Origin: Methanomicrobium sp. W14
GTDB lineage: Archaea; Halobacteriota; Methanomicrobia; Methanomicrobiales; Methanomicrobiaceae
Assembly (NCBI RefSeq): GCF_017875315.1
Contig: NZ_JAGGMM010000003.1
Location: forward strand, 310,001 to 374,000
Direction: 5' to 3'
Length of the DNA stretch: 64,000 nt
A program made the position numbers and the translations under genes. Shown here in pieces: positions 15,584 to 23,955 of this stretch; positions within the stretch are counted from its first letter, which is position 1; the number at the start of each line of letters is the position of its first letter. The notes under the pieces were generated by a model. The model was not told the origin of the DNA. It made no database searches and worked only from the letters and a program-made list of their open reading frames with translations.

Positions 15584-16763
15584 TTCTGCACCTCTCTCCT
15601 GCACGCTCGTTGTCGATGGCAAACGTCTCAAGCCCCGGTACGACCACACGCACTACCTTAATGTCGGCATCGACAATACTCAAATCACTGACAATAATCC
15701 TTTGTGTCCCGCATTCCTGAAGTCTCTCTGATATATAGCTGATGTCGTCCAGGAAATCGCCGGAGACAAAACCTTTCATCTCCGAAAAGTCCTTTGATTC
15801 GGACTTCTCAAACCACTTTCTGTTCAGCCGCTTCGTCCTGTCATAACCTATTTTTTTCCTGAAGTCAGCTTCTGTAGTATCCTCCCTTGCACCATGGATC
15901 TGCGTTGCACGGGACTGTGCGACCTCGGTTATGGCCCTGACTGCGGCTATTTCAGGAGACAGATGCGTCCCCATCCCTATGCACAGGAGGGAGGGGTCCT
16001 TTAGCCTGACATCGTCTGCAACCGCCGCAACCGTAGGAATACCGTTGTCAGAAGTAATGTCCCTGAGGATTAAGCCGACGCCGTTGTCCTCAAATAAACT
16101 TACAATCCTACTTAACTCCGGGCTTTTTATGTCTTCAAGAACCGGACCTGCAAAACCCGAGGCCTCGACAAGAGACCATGCGTCCCTTTCGACCACCTCG
16201 CAGAGACCGTGAAGACAGGCCTCCTCAAAAGTGTTCCCCGAAGCAATCCCGTTCGTGCTCGTCCTGAAAAAACGTATGTTCCCGTGCGGAACAGGGTGAA
16301 AAACGGCATGGGCCGGGACAAGGACGTCCTCATCGTTTATTATGTCGTACCCCGGATACCACGGAATTTTCGAATCGGGGTCAACTCCTTTCGGAAGAAT
16401 AAGGTCTTTTGGGTTCACGGCATCTTTTTCTCCGAGTGAGCTGAACCTTTCGCAGACAAGCTTTCGCCCGTTTATCTCCGCCGAGTACCTTTCTATTCCC
16501 TCCATGACCGCCGAAACACGTGCGGCGGCTTCGGTCATGCCCTTGCCGTTGTAGACCGATATAGCACCGTCGGCAGCACCAGGCCTGATGCATGAAAAAA
16601 CAGGGATATTGAGCCTGTCGAGACCGGTTATATCGGCTATCCTTGTAATACCGCACTTTTTCGCGACCGGAAGGACAACTTCGAGGGTCTCTTCAGGGCT
16701 CCTTGACCTCTGGCTTTCGCCGGTATAGCTTTTTTTGCAGCCCGAAAGCCTTATGCATGCCAG
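15531..16763 (-). CDS. ycaO: YcaO (methanogenesis marker 1), McrA thioglycine-forming enzyme; no canonical start codon visible
   Basis: Roughly 410 residues. It contains SRSPEETL, ITRIADITGLDRLNIPVFSCIRP, GAADGAISVYNGKG, ARVSAVMEGIERYSAE and EEACLHGLCEVVERDAWSL, the ATP-binding YcaO core of the methanogen type. The enzyme phosphorylates the McrA backbone amide to install thioglycine. The conserved N-terminus (IRLSGCKKSYTGESQRSRSP) is in frame but no ATG, GTG or TTG precedes it before the TAA at 16817-16815. The first ATG is at 16538, about 50 residues too late. GGGAGG lies nine bases before CTG (16763), used here as the likeliest start; ATA at 16754 or a small frame error are alternatives. 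It overlaps the end of moaE and the start of tfuA. Confidence 0.85.
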   Translation of the reverse strand: MACIRLSGCKKSYTGESQRSRSPEETLEVVLPVAKKCGITRIADITGLDRLNIPVFSCIRPGAADGAISVYNGKGMTEAAARVSAVMEGIERYSAEINGRKLVCERFSSLGEKDAVNPKDLILPKGVDPDSKIPWYPGYDIINDEDVLVPAHAVFHPVPHGNIRFFRTSTNGIASGNTFEEACLHGLCEVVERDAWSLVEASGFAGPVLEDIKSPELSRIVSLFEDNGVGLILRDITSDNGIPTVAAVADDVRLKDPSLLCIGMGTHLSPEIAAVRAITEVAQSRATQIHGAREDTTEADFRKKIGYDRTKRLNRKWFEKSESKDFSEMKGFVSGDFLDDISYISERLQECGTQRIIVSDLSIVDADIKVVRVVVPGLETFAIDNERAGERCRNARRNRLSGAKSSKRQG

Positions 16764-17149
16764 TGCTCTTTCCCTCCCTTCGAGATGTCCTTCTTCCAGA
16801 TAGGGACGTAGCGCTTAATCTCGTCTATAATATAGCGGCACCCGTCAAAGGCCTCCTCCCTGTGTGCAGCACCTGCAACAATCACAAGAATATTCTCCCC
16901 TATCTTTAGGAGACCGTTTCTGTGGACAATATCAACCGAAGTCAGGGAATACTTTTCTTCCGCTTCCCCCGCGATGTTTTTAAGGTCCTCAAGTGCGACC
17001 TCGTCGAAAGACTCAAAGTCAATAGCTTCAATCCCGTCGTCCCTTACTGTCCCGACGAATACCACAAATCCGCCGGTTTCCGGCTTTTTTGCATCGCCGA
17101 TTAGTCTGCCTATATCAATATCATCCTTTGTTATCGCAATAATACCCAT
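16751..17149 (-). CDS. moaE: MoaE, molybdopterin synthase large subunit
   Basis: 132 residues. GGFVVFVGTVRD near residue 27, VHRNGLLKIGENILVIVAGAAHREEAF and the C-terminal RYVPIWKKDISKGGKEHW are the MoaE signature, including the catalytic lysine in PIWKK. With MoaD it inserts two sulfurs into cyclic pyranopterin monophosphate to make the dithiolene of molybdopterin or tungstopterin, needed for formylmethanofuran dehydrogenase and similar enzymes. It follows moaD after one base and overlaps the 5' end of ycaO. Confidence 0.92.
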   Translation of the reverse strand: MGIIAITKDDIDIGRLIGDAKKPETGGFVVFVGTVRDDGIEAIDFESFDEVALEDLKNIAGEAEEKYSLTSVDIVHRNGLLKIGENILVIVAGAAHREEAFDGCRYIIDEIKRYVPIWKKDISKGGKEHWHA

Positions 17150-17150
17150 T

Positions 17151-17432
17151 TTATCCTCCTGAAACCGGCGGGTAAAGTATTATTTCATCGCCGTCCTTCA
17201 GTAAAGTCTCTCCCGCCTTATCACCAGACACCCTTTTTTTGTTGTACATAAGAAGGACTGTATCCAGAAGTTCTCCGTCATCACCGAACAGGACCGTATA
17301 CCCGCCTTCTGTTTCTGCACAAAGTTTTGACACCGCGTCCTTTATACTGGGTTCACCCTCAAGGAAGACCTTCCTTTCCGCCCCAAAAGTCTCCTTAAAC
17401 CTTGCAAAAATCCTGAATGTTACATTGATCAT
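17151..17432 (-). CDS. moaD: MoaD-like sulfur carrier protein
   Basis: 93 residues from MINVTFRIFARFKE, a ubiquitin-like beta-grasp protein ending PPVSGG. The C-terminal Gly-Gly is adenylated by MoeB and then thiocarboxylated, and donates sulfur to MoaE. The upstream ATG at 17465 was rejected as an overlap into moeB. The start overlaps the moeB stop as ATGA. Its place in an operon that ends with ycaO-tfuA raises the possibility that it also feeds sulfur to McrA thioamidation; this is inference. Confidence 0.9.
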   Translation of the reverse strand: MINVTFRIFARFKETFGAERKVFLEGEPSIKDAVSKLCAETEGGYTVLFGDDGELLDTVLLMYNKKRVSGDKAGETLLKDGDEIILYPPVSGG

Positions 17433-18172
17433 ATATGCCTTCTCCCAAAAGTCATTCCCGAGCACACAGGGCAGTTTTCGTCTCTTTCAAAAGGGATAAT
17501 ATCGGCAGACGAGCATCTCCCGTCCCATACAAAAAGCTTTCCGGCAAGTCCGGCTTCAAGTCCCGCAAGAACCCTTATCGCCTCGTTGGCCTGCACGGAA
17601 CCGATGACTCCTGCCGTCGGGCCCGCTATTGGAAACTTCTCCTTTGGAGGACTGTCCGGAAACATGCACTCAAAGCACGGCGTCTCTCCGGGGATTATCG
17701 TTGTTGCCTGACCGTCCCAGCCGTTTACCGCCCCGTGAACCATAGGTATTTCAAGATTTAAAGCCGCCCTGTTCAGGGCCCGCCTCGCATCAAAATTATC
17801 CAGGCAGTCCGCAATGAGACTGCAGCCCTCTTCTCTGCAGATATCCGTTATATTATCATCAGACAGGGGCTTATCAACTGTTACTACCTCAACCGAGCCG
17901 TTTATCCTCTCAATAGCCTTCCTGGCGGATTCAGTCTTCATCTCTCCTATAGCCGACTCGTCATGAATGAACTGGCGGTTCAAGTTTGAAAGCGAAACAA
18001 AATCATAGTCTGCGATTACTATTTTTTTTATTCCAGCAGCCGAAAGATAGACACAGACAGGACTTCCAAGCCCGCCGGCACCTGCAACGAGGACAGACGA
18101 CTTAAAAAGTTTCTTTTGTGCCTCCTCTCCGAAGAGCATCACCTGCCTCTCGTATCTCTCGCTTATATCCAT
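17429..18172 (-). CDS. moeB: MoeB/ThiF-family adenylyltransferase (E1-like)
   Basis: 247 residues. RYERQVMLFGEEAQ opens the protein, followed by VLVAGAGGLGSPV (nucleotide loop), DYDFVSLSNLNRQF (Asn, Arg and Gln of the active site), ADCLDNFDAR, and paired Cys motifs CFEC and CPVC for structural zinc. It adenylates the C-terminal glycine of MoaD. It is the first gene of the moeB-moaD-moaE-ycaO-tfuA run; moaD starts inside its stop codon. There is no rhodanese domain, so the sulfur donor must be another protein. Confidence 0.93.
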   Translation of the reverse strand: MDISERYERQVMLFGEEAQKKLFKSSVLVAGAGGLGSPVCVYLSAAGIKKIVIADYDFVSLSNLNRQFIHDESAIGEMKTESARKAIERINGSVEVVTVDKPLSDDNITDICREEGCSLIADCLDNFDARRALNRAALNLEIPMVHGAVNGWDGQATTIIPGETPCFECMFPDSPPKEKFPIAGPTAGVIGSVQANEAIRVLAGLEAGLAGKLFVWDGRCSSADIIPFERDENCPVCSGMTFGRRHI

Positions 18173-18311
18173 AAAAAGACCCTTCTTATTCTTCTCTGCA
18201 GATTAATATTTATATCCTGTTTTTACAGGACAGCAGAAATTTCCCGACTGACAGCATACTTATAAGACTATTTGTCAGGGAAAAACTGGTATATCAGTTA
18301 TGCATATATAT

Positions 18312-18323
18312 TCACAATTGTGA
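18312..18323. promoter_or_regulatory. Perfect 12-bp palindrome in the promoter of the 18343 regulator
   Basis: TCACAATTGTGA lies 19 nt before the regulator ATG and just after CATATATA (18303-18310), the likely TATA box. A repressor bound here would block initiation; the downstream XRE-type protein is the obvious candidate. Confidence 0.5.
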
Positions 18324-18342
18324 TTAGATATAGGTTTTTAAT

Positions 18343-18672
18343 ATGAACACTCCCTGCCAGCAGGTAGTCTGGGAACTTCTTCCCGCTATCCGTGCATCAA
18401 TAGTAACTGAACTTGTAAAAAGAGGCATCTCCCAGAAAAAAGCTGCCGAAATGCTTGACATCGCACCGTCGGCAGTCTCACAGTACGTTTCAGGGAAAAG
18501 GGGGTACAGGGTCGAATTCACCGGAGACGCCAAAAAGCTTATTATGAATCTTGCAGATGACATCATAGAAGAAAAGAACTGTAACCTCTCAAAAAGAATC
18601 TGCGAAATATGCACAGCTTCAAGGGGAGAGGAAAACGGATGCGCTGAAAACACTTGTACAAAGTCAGAATAA
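18343..18672 (+). CDS. COG2522-type HTH regulator with a cysteine-rich tail
   Basis: 109 residues. The XRE-like helix-turn-helix is ITELVKRGISQKKAAEMLDIAPSAVSQYVSGKRG in segments around residues 20-55. The tail carries five Cys (KNCNLSKRICEICTASRG, then NGCAENTC), a pattern that could bind zinc or an Fe-S cluster and so sense metal or redox state. A 12-bp palindrome sits in its promoter. No operon partner: the next gene starts 160 bases on with its own leader. It could regulate itself, the histidine kinase gene, or the divergent moeB operon. Confidence 0.8.
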   Translation: MNTPCQQVVWELLPAIRASIVTELVKRGISQKKAAEMLDIAPSAVSQYVSGKRGYRVEFTGDAKKLIMNLADDIIEEKNCNLSKRICEICTASRGEENGCAENTCTKSE

Positions 18673-18832
18673 ATCCCGGGAAATGTGCACAGGACAAATA
18701 AATTACATATAGGCGTCAAAGATAATTTTTTTAAAAAGTCACTTTGGCAGGTAATCCGCTTCCGGCAAAATAAAGCATAAAGCCTGAAAAAACATCTCAC
18801 CCAGGTGCAGCTGTAAAAAAATAAAAACGACT

Positions 18833-20932
18833 ATGAATGATATCTCCATCATATACCTGCTCTCAGGCGTAATAGGAACAGTTCTTATATTCTTAATACT
18901 GACAAGAGCCTCATCAAAAACATCAACACCCTTCGTGCTGCTCCTCTTTGCCGCTTCATACTATTCGATAACATACGGCATCGAGCTCTCGCTCACGTCT
19001 CCGGAACTCATACTGGCAATGATAAGGCTCGAGTATATAGGAATATCACTAGTCCCGCCCCTGTGGCTGTTATTCGTAATAAACTATACACGCAATGACA
19101 GAATTCTGACAGCTCCTCTCTATGCAGCGCTTTTCATTATTCCTGCAATAGTGATAGGTGTCACCCAGTCAAATCTTATAATTCCGCTCCTATATGAAAA
19201 TGTCAGATTTTACGTTGCAGACACTGCACTACTTCTCTCATTTACACCCGGGCCTATATATCTTCTCAGCGTATCCTACCTGATTATAGCACTCATTTCG
19301 GGACTTGCAATGCTGTCCGGCTTTCTGGGCCGCACGCACGGAGTGATTAAAGAACAGGCTGAAATTCTGATATTAGCCGGATTAATACTGATTCTTTTCT
19401 TACTGCTCTATCTGTTCTGGATAAGACCTCTCTTCCACATAGATATAACCCCGCTTTCATACCTTTTCACTCTTCTTATAGTATTTATCGGCATGTACCA
19501 TTACAGACTGTTCTCGCTTGTCCCGGTCGGATATGACATGGTGTTCCAGACTCTCCCGTCAGGACTTATAATATTCGACAACTCAGGCTACGTCATCGAA
19601 GCAAACGATATGGCAGGAAAAGCTCTTCATAACTGCGATATCAGGGAAAACCCCGGAAAAATTATTACTGAATACAGTCATGAATGGCCGCAGTTCAGTG
19701 AATTCATGCAGGAAATGCTTGACAAAAAGATCAAAGAGACTGAAAATGACATCCCGTTTGTAAACGGCGAAACCCGAACGATATATCACGTACAGACAAC
19801 CTTTTTAAAAGACAGGCACGGGAATACCGAAGGGACAATCGTTACCATCCGCGACGTGACATTCCAGAAAAAAGCCGAAGAAGAGATTAGAAAGAGTGAA
19901 GAGACCTTCAGGGAGTTTTTTGAAAAATCCCCGGTCTCATACGTTTCCCTTGATGAAGAAGGCAGAATTACCGGGGTAAATCCCGAATACATGGTTATGA
20001 CCGGATACACCGAAGAGGAACTGCTAAACAAAAAATTTACGGAATTTCTTCCTGAAGACAAAAGCGGAAAAGCCCGGCAGACTTATTCCGGACTTTTAAA
20101 ATCAGGTAAAATATCAATTGAATCTGAATTGACTACAAAAAACGGAACAAAAATCACCGTATATGTCACCGGAAGAGTTCAGAATGACATAAAAGGCGGC
20201 TACCTGAGAACTGACGCAGTAATCTTTGATATAACCGAGAGAAAAAAAATAGAAAAATCGCTTTATCAGGCAAACAAAAAGCTGAACCTTCTTTCAAGTA
20301 TAACAAGGCATGATATCCTCAACCAGATAACTGTTCTCATGGGATACCTGGAAATCTCAAAAGAACATCTCGAAAGCCTTCCCCGGGCAGACGAAAAATC
20401 TGTCGATTATATCAGAAGAGAGACAGAAGCCACCCGAAATATATACGAGCACATAAAATTCACCGAAGACTACCAGGACATAGGAATAAAATCACCGGTA
20501 TGGCAGAATGTAGGTGAATCGTTCAAAAATGCTCTCAAGAACGTTAATACCGGGACAATAAAGACAGAGGATAACACAGACAGCATATTTATATACGCTG
20601 ATCCTCTTCTTGAGAAGGTGTTTTACAACCTTGCTGAAAATTCGGTAAAGTACGGTGAAAAAATAACAAAGATATCTCTGGATTACGAATTAAGAGACAA
20701 AGACCTCATCCTTAAGTACTCGGACGACGGGAAGGGCATCCCGGATGAAGAGAAGGAAAACGCATTCAACAGAAAGTTCTACAAAAACTCAGGTCTCGGG
20801 ATGTTTCTGTCGCGTGAGATACTTGCGATAACCGATATTTCAATAAAAGAAACCGGAGTCTTCGGTGAAGGTGTCATATTTGAGATAACGGTTCCTTACA
20901 GCAGCTACAGGTTCGAAAAAGAGCAGTCATAA
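18833..20932 (+). CDS. Membrane sensor histidine kinase: 7TM sensor, two PAS domains, kinase
   Basis: 699 residues. The first ~215 form about seven TM helices of the histidine-kinase N-terminal 7TM type. A short PAS (about 235-345, FQTLPSGLIIFDNSGYVIEAN in part) and a second PAS (about 355-465, EETFREFFEKSPVSYVSLD) follow. The phospho-acceptor box is ITRHDILNQ near residue 493, a form common in methanogen kinases. The ATPase domain has NLAENSVKYG, DDGKGIP and SGLGMFLS. No response regulator is adjacent, so the output is unknown. LarE follows after 21 bases, but functional linkage is doubtful. Confidence 0.9.
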   Translation: MNDISIIYLLSGVIGTVLIFLILTRASSKTSTPFVLLLFAASYYSITYGIELSLTSPELILAMIRLEYIGISLVPPLWLLFVINYTRNDRILTAPLYAALFIIPAIVIGVTQSNLIIPLLYENVRFYVADTALLLSFTPGPIYLLSVSYLIIALISGLAMLSGFLGRTHGVIKEQAEILILAGLILILFLLLYLFWIRPLFHIDITPLSYLFTLLIVFIGMYHYRLFSLVPVGYDMVFQTLPSGLIIFDNSGYVIEANDMAGKALHNCDIRENPGKIITEYSHEWPQFSEFMQEMLDKKIKETENDIPFVNGETRTIYHVQTTFLKDRHGNTEGTIVTIRDVTFQKKAEEEIRKSEETFREFFEKSPVSYVSLDEEGRITGVNPEYMVMTGYTEEELLNKKFTEFLPEDKSGKARQTYSGLLKSGKISIESELTTKNGTKITVYVTGRVQNDIKGGYLRTDAVIFDITERKKIEKSLYQANKKLNLLSSITRHDILNQITVLMGYLEISKEHLESLPRADEKSVDYIRRETEATRNIYEHIKFTEDYQDIGIKSPVWQNVGESFKNALKNVNTGTIKTEDNTDSIFIYADPLLEKVFYNLAENSVKYGEKITKISLDYELRDKDLILKYSDDGKGIPDEEKENAFNRKFYKNSGLGMFLSREILAITDISIKETGVFGEGVIFEITVPYSSYRFEKEQS

Positions 20933-20953
20933 ATCTAATTCACGGTGCATTTT

Positions 20954-21772
20954 ATGGACGACAGTCTTCAAAAAAAGCTTGAAAACCTGAAAAATATTCT
21001 TAGTGAAATAAACTCGGTCCTTATATCCTACTCGGGAGGCGTTGACAGTACCCTTCTTGCAGTCATGGCAAAAGAGGTTCTCGACGACTCAATGGGATGT
21101 GCAATAATCAAAAGTCCCCTTATGCCTGAAGACGAATACAAAAGCGCTTTTTTACTTGCAGAAGATCTGGGCCTTCCGGTATCTGTCATTGAATCGGATA
21201 TAATAAAAGACCCAAAATTTTCACAGAACAATAATAACCGCTGCTATATATGCAAAAAAAATGCCGTAAAACTGTTGAAAGCCGAAGCAGAAAGACTTGG
21301 ATTATTATCTGTTGCCGACGGGACGAATTTTTCCGACACAAAAGTCTACAGGCCGGGATACATTGCAGGCTGCGAGGAGAACATAAAACACCCTCTTGCA
21401 GATGCAAAAATGACAAAAGACGACATAAGAAAGGCTGCCACCATATACGGACTTCCAAACAGCGGCAGGCCTTCGGCATCATGCCTTGCAACGAGAATAC
21501 CCTACGGAAAAAAAATCTCTGAAAATAACCTTGAAAGAATAGAAAAGGCTGAAGATATCATCAAAAATTACGGTGTATCGGTCCTTAGGGTCAGGGAGTA
21601 CTTCGAGTGCGCAAGAATTGAGACTGACCCTTCCGACTTCGGAACAGTCCTCAAAAACAGGGAAGAAATATCAGAAAAACTAAAACAGCTTGGATTCTTG
21701 TATGTAACGCTCGACATCGACGGGTTCGTCAGCGGAAGTATGGACAGGAAAAGCAACAGGGACCAAAAATAA
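20954..21772 (+). CDS. larE: LarE-type ATP-dependent sulfur transferase
   Basis: 272 residues from MDDSLQKKLENL; GTG at 20945 is an alternative. The N-type ATP pyrophosphatase loop SYSGGVDST is near residue 30. RCYICKKN and SASCLATRIPYG follow; the Cys in the CLATR motif corresponds to the sulfur-donating Cys of lactobacillar LarE. LarE sulfurates nicotinic-acid-derived precursors in nickel-pincer cofactor synthesis. No larB or larC is in this window, so its real substrate here is open; a general sulfur-insertion role is possible. It is preceded by the kinase gene and followed by an exported protein with its own ribosome site. Confidence 0.88.
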   Translation: MDDSLQKKLENLKNILSEINSVLISYSGGVDSTLLAVMAKEVLDDSMGCAIIKSPLMPEDEYKSAFLLAEDLGLPVSVIESDIIKDPKFSQNNNNRCYICKKNAVKLLKAEAERLGLLSVADGTNFSDTKVYRPGYIAGCEENIKHPLADAKMTKDDIRKAATIYGLPNSGRPSASCLATRIPYGKKISENNLERIEKAEDIIKNYGVSVLRVREYFECARIETDPSDFGTVLKNREEISEKLKQLGFLYVTLDIDGFVSGSMDRKSNRDQK

Positions 21773-21851
21773 GACAATAACAGAAAGCCCCCGCAGATAT
21801 TTATATCTGTCCTGTAAACAATAACAAAAAGGTTACACAGAGGTGCTCATA

Positions 21852-22904
21852 ATGAAAAGAAAGCTATTCATCGTTTTTTTTGCTTTAATCTGCACAGCAT
21901 TTATATTATATCCTGCAAGTGCGGCATTAAACCAGATAAACAAAGGGGATACGGTTTTCCTCGGAGAACAGGGTCTGGTCCTTAACAGCGACGTATTTTA
22001 CACTTCAGGAAACGAAACCGACACGCAGCTTGCGTATTATTCCTCAGGAAACCCTGCAACCGATTCACCGTCGTACACCATAACTCCTGACAAAAACAGC
22101 TTCATAGTATCACAGGCCGACTTCAGCGGAAGGGAAGGAATATGGTATTCATACCCTGACGGCGCAAAGAACGGGTATTCAGCTATTAACGTCGTATACC
22201 CCAACATTGCAATGAAAATTTATTCTTACCGCCCCGGAGGCGAAAGCTTTGACATCACAGGAGGAAAAATTGTTTCAGGCGAAATGCTTGATTTCAGGCT
22301 CGATTCAAACCTCTACCCGATATTTTCAAGGGACGGTGCCACCTCGTCTGACGGCGGAATAGACATAATAGTAGAGGACAAAGACGGTGCAACCTTTTCA
22401 TCGCTTTACAACTGCCAGGGGACACCTGTATCCATAAAAGGTGTTCAGCCTGAAAACTCGGCATACTTCCTGCCTTCAGGGACTCTTACCTGCCTGTGGG
22501 ACACCGGAAATTCACTTTATTCATCAGGCGAATATACAATCTGGGCTGAATGCGACGTAAACGGTATTCTGGACAACCTGGGAAGAATCACAGGAGCAAC
22601 AGTTTCGTCTCCCGTCGGGACTGTGCAGGAAAGCGAGACCTTAGACACAGGAATTACACAGACACAAACGCCGACACCTACGCCAGTCGTAACGCCGGTG
22701 TCACAGATAACGCAGACACCAAAAAGAACACTAACAGCCACAAAAACTCCGACTACACAGGTGACAGAGACAACGCAGGCAAAAACACAGAGTCCTGCAG
22801 AGACGTCTGCGTCTCCGGAAACGACACAGTCACCTGCCGGAATAATTTCAGTTCTCTTTGCACTCGGACTGGCAGGAGTCTATTTATCATACAGAAAAGA
22901 GTAA
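21852..22904 (+). CDS. Exported DUF3821-like surface protein with C-terminal anchor
   Basis: 350 residues from MKRKLFIVFFALICTAFILYP, with GAGGTG eight bases before the ATG. The signal peptide ends near ALN. The beginning of the mature part, INKGDTVFLGEQGL, is the hallmark of DUF3821 proteins in Methanomicrobiales. A Thr/Pro/Gln-rich, probably glycosylated spacer (about residues 265-325) leads to SPAGIISVLFALGLAGVYLSYRKE in segments, a TM plus basic tail resembling PGF-CTERM sorting signals, though PGF itself is replaced by PAG. It is an S-layer-associated protein of unknown function. Confidence 0.85.
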   Translation: MKRKLFIVFFALICTAFILYPASAALNQINKGDTVFLGEQGLVLNSDVFYTSGNETDTQLAYYSSGNPATDSPSYTITPDKNSFIVSQADFSGREGIWYSYPDGAKNGYSAINVVYPNIAMKIYSYRPGGESFDITGGKIVSGEMLDFRLDSNLYPIFSRDGATSSDGGIDIIVEDKDGATFSSLYNCQGTPVSIKGVQPENSAYFLPSGTLTCLWDTGNSLYSSGEYTIWAECDVNGILDNLGRITGATVSSPVGTVQESETLDTGITQTQTPTPTPVVTPVSQITQTPKRTLTATKTPTTQVTETTQAKTQSPAETSASPETTQSPAGIISVLFALGLAGVYLSYRKE

Positions 22905-23137
22905 TTTCTCCTTTCATCCATACCTTTTTTTTCGTATGTTAAGTTCCAAAACCACCCCAGGACTATTAAGACAATCAGAACAAAATAGCGATAATAAAAG
23001 TATTGTCAGCCCTGAAAGCAAGATTAACTAAGAATAAATATTCAGAATATAATTCATGCAGAAAAAATGACTGAAATACCTGAAAAATTTCAGGAGCCGG
23101 ATTATTGCCCCCCAAAATTTTCTCAGGGATATTGGAA

Positions 23138-23839
23138 TTAGTCCTTTCTAATGTATCTAAAAGCTGCAACGGCTGAGATACCCGCAATTGCGGCAAATAC
23201 AGAAACAGGCGAACTCTGGCTTCCGGTAGCCTCTGCCCCTGTTTCACTCTCTGTACCTGTCTGCGAAGTCTGGTTTGAAATCATGCTCTCTGCATAATTT
23301 TTGTTTGAAAGTGCACGTTCATCCTGCGGGCTTATCTCAAGAGCCTTTTCTGCGGCTTTGAGCTCCTCATCGTAACGTCCGAGACCGCCAAGAGCCGTTC
23401 CCTTATTCAGCCAGGCGCTGAGAAGCACCCCTGTGTCCGAAGGATTAAGGGATATCGCTTTTTCCGAGGCTTCAAGACCTTCTTCGTATCTTCCGAGCGC
23501 AATAAGAGCAGTAGCCTTGTTCACCCAGGCATATGCCTGGTCAGGACTCATTTCAATTGATTTGTCCGCTGCCTCCAGGGCCTCCTCGTAATCCCCGAGG
23601 GATATCAGGACTCCGGCCTTTGCGACATACGCCGCCGAGAAGTTTTTATAAAGGTCGGTCGCCTTATTGAGTTTTTCAAGCGAAGCCTGGTAGTCACCTT
23701 TGTCCGCAAGGTCCAGCCCCTCATTGTATGCCGTAACTGCCTCCTTAAGAGGTCCTGAAAGCGTTATGTTATCAGCCGATGCAAAAGCCGGTACTGCCAT
23801 AAGGAGAATAACAAGAACTGCAAATAATATTTTTTTCAT
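23138..23839 (-). CDS. Exported TPR-repeat protein with C-terminal anchor
   Basis: 233 residues: signal peptide (MKKILFAVLVILLMAVPAFASA), then about four TPR units of 34 residues with the pattern LDLADKGDYQASLEKLNKA, ISLGDYEEALEAADKS, IALGRYEEGLEASEKA and GGLGRYDEELKAAEKA. A Ser/Thr/Gly-rich spacer and SPVSVFAAIAGISAVAAF plus RYIRKD form a membrane anchor of PGF-CTERM-like layout. TPRs imply protein contacts at the outer cell surface. The ligand is unknown. It stands alone between convergent neighbours. Confidence 0.87.
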   Translation of the reverse strand: MKKILFAVLVILLMAVPAFASADNITLSGPLKEAVTAYNEGLDLADKGDYQASLEKLNKATDLYKNFSAAYVAKAGVLISLGDYEEALEAADKSIEMSPDQAYAWVNKATALIALGRYEEGLEASEKAISLNPSDTGVLLSAWLNKGTALGGLGRYDEELKAAEKALEISPQDERALSNKNYAESMISNQTSQTGTESETGAEATGSQSSPVSVFAAIAGISAVAAFRYIRKD

Positions 23840-23955
23840 ATAAATCCTTCCTGTTCTGGAATATACTCCAATAGATTTAGAGTTTTTGCCATTTCTTTTT
23901 TAGGGTCGGTTAAAAAAAGGATATAATAGAGTAAGGGGATTTTCCGGCCGGGATA

